From an uncultured Clostridia bacterium (GTDB lineage Bacteria > Bacillota > Clostridia > Christensenellales > CAG-138): a stretch of 22,075 bases of DNA. This document shows, piece by piece, positions 16,592 through 22,075 of this stretch; position 1 is the first letter of the stretch, and every line of letters begins with the position of its first letter. The stretch is taken from NCBI GenBank assembly GCA_937915925.1, contig CALGGM010000201.1, positions 1-22,075 of the forward strand. The letters are read 5' to 3'. Under the pieces are notes generated by a model. That model was not told where the DNA came from, ran no database searches, and saw only the letters and a list, made by a program, of their open reading frames with translations. The position numbers and the translations under genes were made by a program.

Positions 16592-17737
16592 ATGAAGGAA
16601 GGAACGCGGCGGTGGATCCTGCTCGGCAGCTTTACGCTGCTGCTTGCCGCGCTCGCCGTCGTGCTTGTGTTTCTGAACGGCGGCGCGCCGAAGCTTTCCG
16701 CAGCCGAGCCGCGCATCGAAGTAACGCCGGAGCCGAAGACCGAGGAGGACGCCGTGCGCATGCGTACGCCCGCTCCGACGGCGGTCCGCACCGTCGAAAC
16801 GCCGCGCCCGATCTATCCCGAAAAGGCGGTCAATCTTCTTGTGAACGGATCGCCCCTGTTCGCGGTCGACAGCCGCGAAGCGGCGGAACAGCTCGTGCGC
16901 ATGTATCTCAACGAATGTGCTTATGAAAACCTCGACGCAAACGCCGTGCTTCTCACCGCCTCGGTCGACGCGGAGATCTCCACCGTCCCCGCCGACGGCA
17001 GCGCGGAGTATCTCGCGTTCGACGCCGCATTCAACAAGCTTCGCAAAAACCGTTCGCTGATCCCCGTGCGCCGCACGGTCGAGCGCGTCGCGGTGCTGAC
17101 CGAAACGCCCGCGCCGCAGAGCACGCGCTCCGCACAGCTGTTTTTCGGCACGCGCCTGTTTCGGCAGTGCGGCGTCGCCTCGCGCACGCTCGTCTTTACC
17201 GAAACGCTGTATAAGGACGGGCTCGCCGTCTCCGAAACCGAAACGCTCAACACGCCGGTGCTGAGCGGCGTCGCCCAAAATCTTCTCATCGGCGCGTACG
17301 CCGTCGGAACGGACATGACCGAGCCGGAGCCGTCGGAGGGCGTCCGCGGTCCCGCCACGTCGCTGTCGTTTCAGGCGCCGATCCGCGGCACGCTCGTCGG
17401 CTACTTCGGTCTCGCAACGGGCGAAGCGCGCTACGGCGTCGATTACACCGCCTTCCCCGACACGCGCGTCGTCGCGCCGGAAGACGGCACGGTCGTCTTT
17501 TTGGGCGAGCGCCCCGGCTACGGCTACATCATCGAGATCCGGCACGAGGAGGGCTTCACCTCGCGCCTCTCCTTCAACGCCGTGCCGAATCTGACCGACC
17601 TTGCTTTGGGCAAGCACGTCCAAAAGGGCAGCACCCTCGCCACGCTCAACCCGCTCGAGGACGCCTCCGAATGCGTCCTGCACTACGAGCTTCTGATCGA
17701 CGGCGTCCCCTATAACCCGCTGTTCTATCTGCCGTAA
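16592..17737 (+). CDS. Membrane-anchored G5/LytM (M23-fold) protein with degenerate active site
   Basis: A 381-residue protein. Start ATG at 16592 has GGAAGGAG eight bases upstream; an in-frame ATG at 16553 is before the likely transcription start and is rejected. Residues about 8-28 are a membrane anchor. Residues 35-70 are a Pro/Thr/Glu linker. Residues about 160-236 look like a G5 domain (LYKDGLAVSETETLNTPV...GAY). Residues about 260-381 have a LytM/M23 fold (RYGVDYTAFPDTRVVAPEDGTVVFLG...LHYELLIDGVPYNPLFYL). In active LytM the zinc motif is H-x-x-x-D and the second is H-x-H; here the first His is Arg280 (with Asp284 kept) and the second motif is V362-L-H364. Two of the key histidines are therefore gone and hydrolysis is unlikely. 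A scaffold role like that of SpoIIQ, whose Bacillus form is also a degenerate LytM, is plausible but not shown. Confidence 0.85.
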   Translation: MKEGTRRWILLGSFTLLLAALAVVLVFLNGGAPKLSAAEPRIEVTPEPKTEEDAVRMRTPAPTAVRTVETPRPIYPEKAVNLLVNGSPLFAVDSREAAEQLVRMYLNECAYENLDANAVLLTASVDAEISTVPADGSAEYLAFDAAFNKLRKNRSLIPVRRTVERVAVLTETPAPQSTRSAQLFFGTRLFRQCGVASRTLVFTETLYKDGLAVSETETLNTPVLSGVAQNLLIGAYAVGTDMTEPEPSEGVRGPATSLSFQAPIRGTLVGYFGLATGEARYGVDYTAFPDTRVVAPEDGTVVFLGERPGYGYIIEIRHEEGFTSRLSFNAVPNLTDLALGKHVQKGSTLATLNPLEDASECVLHYELLIDGVPYNPLFYLP

Positions 17738-17757
17738 CAAAGGAACGGAATATACAA

Positions 17758-17786
17758 ACGCAGCCGCCAAATCTTGGCGGCTGCGT
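17758..17786 (+). terminator. 29-bp hairpin, left copy, after the LytM-like gene
   Basis: A 13-bp perfect stem (ACGCAGCCGCCAA paired with TTGGCGGCTGCGT, loop ATC) begins 21 nt after the stop codon. It is not followed by a T run on the plus strand, so it looks like one half of a former bidirectional terminator. An identical copy lies at 18011-18039. Confidence 0.6.
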
Positions 17787-18010
17787 CAGACTGTCGCAAA
17801 AGGGGTCAGACCATTTGCGGCGAGATATTATAAATGAATACCGGCAGGATGAAAGGGCGCAAGGACGCCCTTTCTTTCAATTATTTCGCCGCAAATTATC
17901 CGCGTTTTCGCTCGGTCGCATACTCCAGTATAGCTCCGTCGCGAAAACGCGAATTCTGCCACCCTTATCAACAGCCTGCTCAGCGTGTCAAAAGGTTTTT
18001 TGACACGCTG
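17787..18010. mobile_element. 224-bp multi-hairpin intergenic element between duplicated terminator hairpins
   Basis: The element sits exactly between two identical 29-bp hairpins. Its ends are weakly inverted (CAGACTGTC... and, read on the other strand, CAGCGTGTC...). Inside are three structures. First, ATTTGCGGCGA (17813-17823) with TCGCCGCAAAT (17886-17896), enclosing a 9-bp hairpin (GAAAGGGCG 17851-17859 with CGCCCTTTC 17866-17874). Second, CGCGTTTTCGC (17901-17911) with GCGAAAACGCG (17941-17951), enclosing ATACTCCAGTAT. Third, CAGCGTGTCAAAA (17981-17993) with TTTTGACACGCTG (17998-18010). There is no coding capacity. A 55-bp identical inverted copy of its right end lies at 22021-22075. 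It is probably a non-autonomous, MITE-like element. Confidence 0.65.
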
Positions 18011-18039
18011 ACGCAGCCGCCAAATCTTGGCGGCTGCGT
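18011..18039. terminator. 29-bp hairpin, right copy, between the element and the DUF2442-HTH gene
   Basis: It is identical to 17758-17786. On the plus strand it is followed by TTTAATGTTTTT; the left copy is preceded by AAACG-like sequence that would serve as the U-tract on the minus strand. Joining the left flank of the left copy to the right flank of the right copy would rebuild one symmetrical bidirectional terminator for the two convergent genes. Confidence 0.6.
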
Positions 18040-18048
18040 TTAATGTTT

Positions 18049-18504
18049 TTACGCGATGGAAATGTGCAGTTCGGCGTCCAGCGCCTGCGCGATCCGGTTC
18101 AGCGTATTGACCGATGGGTTTGCGACGCCGCGCTCGATCTTCGACAGATCGGATTGATCGATCCCGGTTCGTTCGGACAGCTCCTTTTGCGAAAGCCCCT
18201 TCCTTGCGCGTGCGGCGGCAACGGCGTTTCCGACCATTGTGAACGCGGCGGGTTTTTCTTCGCGGACGGTCTCTCCGTCCTCGTAAACCGTTTCCGCTTC
18301 GATGTCCAGATCGTCGTTCCATATGACGCCGTACGGTCCCAACAGCTTTCCGGAGGTGAACAGCGTACGGTCCCGCAGCGCTTCAAGCTGCGGATATTTC
18401 AGGAAAAGGACAGACATATCGTAGCGCTTGACCTTTCCGTCCGTAAACGTCAGCTCAAGTGTCGTGCCGTCCTTGAATGCAAGCTCTGTTGCCTTATGAA
18501 ACAT
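18049..18504 (-). CDS. DUF2442 domain fused to XRE-type helix-turn-helix (antitoxin-like)
   Basis: A 151-residue protein. Residues 1 to about 78 resemble DUF2442 (LAFKDGTTLELTFTDGKVKRYDMSVLF...YGVIWNDDLDIEAETVYEDG). Residues about 92-146 are an XRE/HTH_3 domain (AARARKGLSQKELSERTGIDQSDLSKIERGVANPSVNTLNRIAQAL). It starts one base after the stop codon of the DUF4160 gene (TGAGATG) and has no clear Shine-Dalgarno of its own, so it is probably translated by coupling. DUF4160/DUF2442 gene pairs recur in bacterial genomes and are often suspected toxin-antitoxin modules; the HTH protein would be the antitoxin and autorepressor. That role is inference. Confidence 0.85.
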   Translation of the reverse strand: MFHKATELAFKDGTTLELTFTDGKVKRYDMSVLFLKYPQLEALRDRTLFTSGKLLGPYGVIWNDDLDIEAETVYEDGETVREEKPAAFTMVGNAVAAARARKGLSQKELSERTGIDQSDLSKIERGVANPSVNTLNRIAQALDAELHISIA

Positions 18505-18505
18505 C

Positions 18506-18760
18506 TCAATCCAGCGGCGGGAGCTTCCGATACTGTTCGGTCTCCCACATTTCCTCCAGTTCTTTTTGATAGGTCAGAATGAACTCCTTTACCATTTCCT
18601 TTGCCTTCGGCGGGAATTCACCTTCCATGATCTCTCCCGTTTCGATCAGAAACGGCGCGTCGAAGTCCTGCGTGATCGCATGGACATGCGGTGGGTTGTG
18701 CTCCTTGTTGCGCAGGTACATGACGATGATGATTCCGTAAAAATGACAAATGGTCGGCAT
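18506..18760 (-). CDS. DUF4160 family protein (toxin candidate)
   Basis: An 84-residue protein with the DUF4160 signature: MPTICHFYGIIIVMY at the N-terminus and the histidine motif H-N-P-P-H-V-H (21-27), then an acidic helical tail. The length is normal for the family. ATG at 18760 is chosen because the only good promoter places the transcript start near 18782, just upstream; the longer in-frame extension would lie in the promoter. The ribosome binding site is weak (GGTGA). Biochemical function is unknown. Its position as the first gene of a two-gene operon with an HTH protein suggests a toxin-antitoxin-like pair. Confidence 0.8.
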   Translation of the reverse strand: MPTICHFYGIIIVMYLRNKEHNPPHVHAITQDFDAPFLIETGEIMEGEFPPKAKEMVKEFILTYQKELEEMWETEQYRKLPPLD

Positions 18761-18788
18761 AGTCTGTTCACCAATCCTTTTCACCTCC

Positions 18789-18817
18789 AGTATAGGGGAT
18801 ATATCCCATATTGTCAA
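18789..18817 (-). promoter_or_regulatory. Consensus promoter with palindromic operator in its spacer
   Basis: On the minus strand TTGACA (18817-18812), a 17-bp spacer and TATACT (18794-18789). The spacer contains the perfect 12-bp palindrome GGGATATATCCC (18796-18807). A repressor bound there would block RNA polymerase, and the HTH protein encoded by the same operon is the obvious candidate. Confidence 0.8.
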
Positions 18818-18974
18818 GCACTTTTTCTTTAGTCTATCCGGACGCATCCAAGATATAACCGTTCTTCTTCCGTTTTGCAGCAGACAATTTTACGCATCTT
18901 TCCAAAACTCACACCGGCAGTAGAGAAAATACTATCCTGTTTATACGAATCGTCGCTTCCGTTTTGTATAGGAT

Positions 18975-19000
18975 TCCTTTATAATACGAGTATCAAAGGA
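18975..19000 (+). promoter_or_regulatory. Promoter -10 and overlapping dyad of the HTH/TPR-like regulator gene
   Basis: A TATAAT -10 lies at 18980-18985, with no good -35 (TTCCGT at 18957-18962 is the best placed). An imperfect dyad, TCCTTT (18975-18980) with AAAGGA (18995-19000) and inner ATAC/GTAT arms, spans the -10 and the likely start. An 11-bp direct repeat CTTCCGTTTTG occurs at 18867-18877 and 18956-18966. The layout suggests a regulated promoter, perhaps controlled by its own product. Confidence 0.5.
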
Positions 19001-19014
19001 TGGGAGACGGGAAA

Positions 19015-20133
19015 ATGAAACTGAATCTTGCGGAAAATATCCGAATGCTGCGAAAGGAACGGTCGCTGACGCAGGAACAGCTTGCGGAAGTGCTGCGCGT
19101 GACTGCGGGCGCGGTGTATAAATGGGAAGCGGGACTGTCCGTGCCGGATATCGCTTTGATCATGGAGATGGCGGACTACTTCGATACCTCCGTGGACGCG
19201 CTGCTCGGCTATACCATGAAGGACAACCGCATCGAGGCGACGGTAAAGCGCTTACGGGAATACCGCCGCAGCAAGGATCGGGAGGGGCTTTCGGAGGCGG
19301 AGAAGGCGCTGAAAAAGTACCCCCATTCCTTCCGGATCGTCCGCGAAAGCGCCGCGATCTACAACGCGTTCGGCTTTGAGAGCAGGGACAGGGAGCTGCT
19401 TTCCCACGCAATGGAGCTTTTGGAACGATCCCGTCTGCTGCTGGACCAGAATACGGATCCGGAGATCAGCGAACAGACGATCTACGGCAAGATCGCGGAA
19501 ACGTATTGGGGCCTGGGCGAGGCCGATAAGGCGATCGAGATCTGGAAAAAGCACAATTCCGGTATGCTCTATAGCCACAAGATCGGCCACATTCTGGCGC
19601 AGGATTGTGACCGCACGGAGGAGGCGACGCCGTATCTTTCGGAGGCAATGGTGAAGATCACGGCGGATCTGTGCGACGTGATCATCGGCTATGTGAACGT
19701 ATTTGCGAAGCGCAAGGATTATGTGTCCGCCGAGGCGATCCTAAACTGGGGCGTTACGGTTTTTACCGGTCTTCGGAAGGAGAGCAAACCGAACTATCTC
19801 GACAGACTCAGCAGCGTTTTTCTTGCTGCCATTGCGCAGGTGCAGTTCGAATCGGGAGATGCGAACTCTGCGCGCGCGTCCCTGATCCGGGCAAAGGCGC
19901 TCGCCGAATTCTTCGACGCCGCGCCGAGCTATGACGAAAGCGACGTCCGCTTTATCGACCGCATTGAAGGCGCGAGCGCGCACGACGACATGGGTGCGAC
20001 GGCAATGGACGCGATCCAAGGCGTCGTCAATGAATACGATAAGGAAGCGTTTACCGCGCTTTGGGAATCCGTTGCGAAGCAGAATTCAACCGGTTGTGGA
20101 GAGGATCAAAGCGGCGCTCAACCGACCGTGTAG
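19015..20133 (+). CDS. XRE-family regulator with helical, TPR-like C-terminal region
   Basis: A 372-residue protein. Residues about 4-58 form an XRE/HTH_3 domain (LAENIRMLRKERSLTQEQLAEVLRVTAGAVYKWEAGLSVPD is its visible core, with MADYFDTSVDALLGY after it). The remaining 300 residues are alpha-helical with TPR-like pairs (AETYWGLGEADKAIEIWKK; AIAQVQFESGDANSARASLIRAKALAEF). Such HTH/TPR proteins often sense a ligand or peptide through the helical domain. The start at 19015 has GGGAG eight bases upstream; an upstream in-frame ATG at 19000 has no spaced ribosome binding site. It lies 100 bp before an ABC exporter gene on the same strand, which it probably controls. The inducer is unknown. Confidence 0.88.
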   Translation: MKLNLAENIRMLRKERSLTQEQLAEVLRVTAGAVYKWEAGLSVPDIALIMEMADYFDTSVDALLGYTMKDNRIEATVKRLREYRRSKDREGLSEAEKALKKYPHSFRIVRESAAIYNAFGFESRDRELLSHAMELLERSRLLLDQNTDPEISEQTIYGKIAETYWGLGEADKAIEIWKKHNSGMLYSHKIGHILAQDCDRTEEATPYLSEAMVKITADLCDVIIGYVNVFAKRKDYVSAEAILNWGVTVFTGLRKESKPNYLDRLSSVFLAAIAQVQFESGDANSARASLIRAKALAEFFDAAPSYDESDVRFIDRIEGASAHDDMGATAMDAIQGVVNEYDKEAFTALWESVAKQNSTGCGEDQSGAQPTV

Positions 20134-20233
20134 AGAAACCGAAGGAAATACAACCGACGGTCGATTGCTCTGCAAAGCGGCGGAAGATACAATGAAACCG
20201 ACAAAAGACAGGATGATTTGAAGGAGAAAGCAA

Positions 20234-21955
20234 ATGACAAAGGCTGAAATCAAGGCGCTGCGCCGACCGTTTCTCAAGGAGCTGTTTAAAAAGAACAAGT
20301 TCAATCTCGTCATGACCGTGATCGCGGCGTTTCTCGCCGCCGCGGCGGAGATCGTGATCTCGTGGCTCGTCAAGGAGGTCGCCGACTTGATCGCAGGCAG
20401 CAGCGTATATAGCTTCGGCACGCTTCTGATCATCGCTGCGGGAGGATTCGCACTTTTGGTGCTTGCATGGATCCTTGACAGATTCTTCCTGTCCGAGTTC
20501 CGCGCAAAGGCAATGAAGCAGTACCGCGAATACGCCTTCGACCGGTTGATGGAGAAGGGCATTCAGGCGTTTTCCGGTGAGAATACGTCGCTGTATATCT
20601 CCGCGCTTTCTAACGACGTGAACACGATCGAAACGGACTTTGTCGGGAAGCTGCAGGGTACGATCCAGGTCGGTATCGCATTCATCGGCGCACTTGGTCT
20701 GATGCTGTGGTACAGCCCGCTTCTGACGCTGATCGCGATCGGCTTTTCGCTGCTGCCAATCATCGTTTCCATCGTGCTCGGAAACAAAGCTGCCATTGCG
20801 GAAAAGAATGTTTCGGATAAGAAGGAAAGCTTCACCGGCATGCTGAAGGACGCGCTTATGGGCTTTTCGGTTATCAAGAGCTTCAAAGCGGAACGAAGCA
20901 TCGCGCGTCTCCATGATCAGAGCAATGAGGGCGTTGCCGACGCGTCGAAAAAACGCACGAAAGTCAACGTGCTGGTGGCGTATGCCTCATCAATTGCCGG
21001 CGGTCTCGTTCAGTTCGGCGTATTCTTTGTCGCTGCAGCGCTCGCGATCTCCGGCAAGAGCATCACAGGCGGTACCGCATTGGTATTTGTACAGCTATTA
21101 AACTACATTCTTGCGCCGATCCAGACGTTCCCGACATTCTTTGCAGGCGTGAAGTCTTCTTACGCGCTGATCGACAAGCTGGCGGGCGCGCTCAACAAAA
21201 ACATTCCCGACGATGGCGAGCCCATCGAACCGAAGCTTACAAAGGGCATTGAGATCCGTGACCTGAACTTTGCCTATGAGGAAGGCAAGACGGTTCTTTC
21301 GGACGTTGACATGCAGATGCAGGCGGGCGGCTGCTACGCGCTGGTCGGCGGCTCCGGCAGCGGCAAATCGACGATCCTGAACCTTTTGATGGCGTCGTCC
21401 GAACACTACAACGGCGAGATCCTCTACGACGGCAAGGAACTTCGGGGCATTTCCACAAGCTCGCTTTACGATCTCGTTTCCATCATTCAGCAGAACGTGT
21501 TCGTGTTCAACAGCACGATCCGCGACAACATCACGATGTTCTCCGAGTTTCCGAAGGAGGAGGTCGACCGCGCGGTGCGCATGTCGGGTCTAAGTAAACT
21601 CATCAAGGAAAAGGGCGAGGGCTATCTTTGCGGCGAAAATGGCAGCGGGCTTTCCGGCGGCGAGCGCCAGCGCATTTCGATTGCAAGAGCGCTGCTTCGC
21701 AAAACGCCCGTGCTGTTTGTCGACGAAGCGACGGCGTCGCTCGACGCGGAGACCTCGTTCGAGGTGCTGGACGCGATCTTAAACCTTGACGGCTACACCC
21801 GCATGATCGTCACGCACGACCTCGACGAGAACATTCTTCGCCGCTGCACCGGGCTTTACACGCTGAAAAACGGCGTCGTTTCCGAGCAGGGCACCTTCGA
21901 CGAGCTGATGCAGAAGAAGGGCTACTTCTACTCTCTGTTCACCGTCTCTCAGTAA
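20234..21955 (+). CDS. ABC exporter half-transporter (membrane domain fused to ATPase)
   Basis: A 573-residue exporter of the MsbA/LmrA type that would work as a dimer. The N-terminal membrane domain has about six spans (near 23-45, 52-75, 140-160, 163-183, 248-272 and 278-300). The ATPase domain holds Walker A GGSGSGKST (372-380), the Q-loop IIQQNVFVF, the ABC signature LSGGERQ (473-479), Walker B VLFVDE (493-498), the D-loop SLD and the H-loop His528, all intact. AAGGAG precedes the ATG by about seven bases. The substrate cannot be told; being single and paired with an HTH/TPR-like regulator, drug, peptide or lipid export are all possible. Confidence 0.93.
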   Translation: MTKAEIKALRRPFLKELFKKNKFNLVMTVIAAFLAAAAEIVISWLVKEVADLIAGSSVYSFGTLLIIAAGGFALLVLAWILDRFFLSEFRAKAMKQYREYAFDRLMEKGIQAFSGENTSLYISALSNDVNTIETDFVGKLQGTIQVGIAFIGALGLMLWYSPLLTLIAIGFSLLPIIVSIVLGNKAAIAEKNVSDKKESFTGMLKDALMGFSVIKSFKAERSIARLHDQSNEGVADASKKRTKVNVLVAYASSIAGGLVQFGVFFVAAALAISGKSITGGTALVFVQLLNYILAPIQTFPTFFAGVKSSYALIDKLAGALNKNIPDDGEPIEPKLTKGIEIRDLNFAYEEGKTVLSDVDMQMQAGGCYALVGGSGSGKSTILNLLMASSEHYNGEILYDGKELRGISTSSLYDLVSIIQQNVFVFNSTIRDNITMFSEFPKEEVDRAVRMSGLSKLIKEKGEGYLCGENGSGLSGGERQRISIARALLRKTPVLFVDEATASLDAETSFEVLDAILNLDGYTRMIVTHDLDENILRRCTGLYTLKNGVVSEQGTFDELMQKKGYFYSLFTVSQ

Positions 21956-21975
21956 AATTGACGGCGAAGCCAATT

Positions 21976-22017
21976 CATGCCGAAGCATGGTACGCGATAG
22001 ACGACGCTTGCGTCGTC
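21976..22017 (+). terminator. Hairpins downstream of the ABC exporter gene
   Basis: Two small stems follow the stop codon: CATGC/GCATG with loop CGAA (21976-21989), and GACGACG/CGTCGTC with loop CTTG (22000-22017). Neither has a T run, so termination is uncertain. The second hairpin directly abuts the repeat element that begins at 22019. Confidence 0.35.
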
Positions 22018-22018
22018 G

Positions 22019-22075
22019 CGGCGTGTCAAAAAACCTTTTGACACGCTGAGCAGGCTGTTGATAAGGGTGGCAGAA
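22019..22075. mobile_element. Inverted partial copy of the 224-bp element, cut by the window end
   Basis: Bases 22021-22075 are the exact reverse complement of 17954-18008 (55 of 55). The match begins within two bases of the element's expected end (CGG here, CAG in the other copy) and continues to the window edge, so the rest of the copy presumably lies beyond. The terminal GCGTGTCAAAA/TTTTGACACGC hairpin is preserved. Confidence 0.8.

Noticed and set aside
16499..17770. 423-codon minus-strand open frame
   Set aside because: It is antisense to the LytM-like gene, which has an extended -10 promoter, ribosome binding site and membrane anchor.
17787..18010. Small genes in the multi-hairpin element
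   Set aside because: The short frames here cross several perfect hairpins, lack ribosome binding sites and show no domain.
19000..19014. Earlier in-frame ATG for the HTH/TPR-like regulator
   Set aside because: The purine-rich AAAGG directly abuts it with no spacing, while ATG at 19015 has GGGAG at eight bases and yields a normal HTH start.
20051..20914. 287-codon minus-strand open frame
   Set aside because: It overlaps antisense the end of the regulator gene and the start of the ABC exporter, both clearly real.

Overview
The window looks like chromosomal DNA from a moderately GC-rich member of the Bacillota (Firmicutes), most likely an uncultured, gut-type Clostridia. The grounds are a GlgC/GlgD two-subunit ADP-glucose pyrophosphorylase, Soj/Spo0J (ParA/ParB) with exact Bacillota-type parS sites, a surface protein built from Listeria-Bacteroides (InlB B), MucBP and MBG-like repeats, purine-rich ribosome binding sites, and many hairpin-type intergenic repeats. 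This placement is an inference; no rRNA or tRNA gene is present to fix it.

Layout. (1) 1-7807, minus strand: one giant secreted or surface protein gene, 2602 codons visible, 3' end outside the window. Its promoter lies at 7929-7957. (2) 8151-8640: a gene-free cluster of small structured repeats. (3) 8681-10304, minus: parB and parA, 17 nt overlapping, with a strong promoter and two parS sites upstream and a clean terminator downstream. (4) 10433-10559: a repeat element seated in the loop of what looks like the terminator of the next operon. (5) 10581-16388, minus: glgB-glgC-glgD-glgA, a compact glycogen synthesis operon. (6) 16592-17737, plus: a membrane-anchored G5/LytM protein whose metallopeptidase site is degenerate. 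(7) 17758-18039: a multi-hairpin intergenic element bracketed by two identical 29-bp hairpins. (8) 18049-18760, minus: a DUF4160 gene and a DUF2442-HTH gene, toxin-antitoxin-like, with a consensus promoter whose spacer holds a perfect palindrome. (9) 19015-21955, plus: an HTH/TPR-like regulator and an ABC exporter half-transporter. (10) 22019-22075: an inverted copy of the end of the element in (7), running off the window.

How the parts relate. GlgC/GlgD make ADP-glucose, GlgA polymerises it and GlgB branches the polymer, so region 5 is a complete anabolic unit. ParA, ParB and parS form a chromosome segregation unit, suggesting the locus is on the origin side of the chromosome. Regions 8 and 9 form a roughly 4-kb accessory-looking block (two divergent, apparently autoregulated transcription units) flanked by inverted copies of one element.

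The most unusual signal is in the intergenic DNA. At least two unrelated repeat elements sit inside or directly against transcription-terminator hairpins, and one of them is flanked by what looks like a duplication of the whole terminator hairpin. I found no CRISPR array, transposase, integrase or RNA gene.
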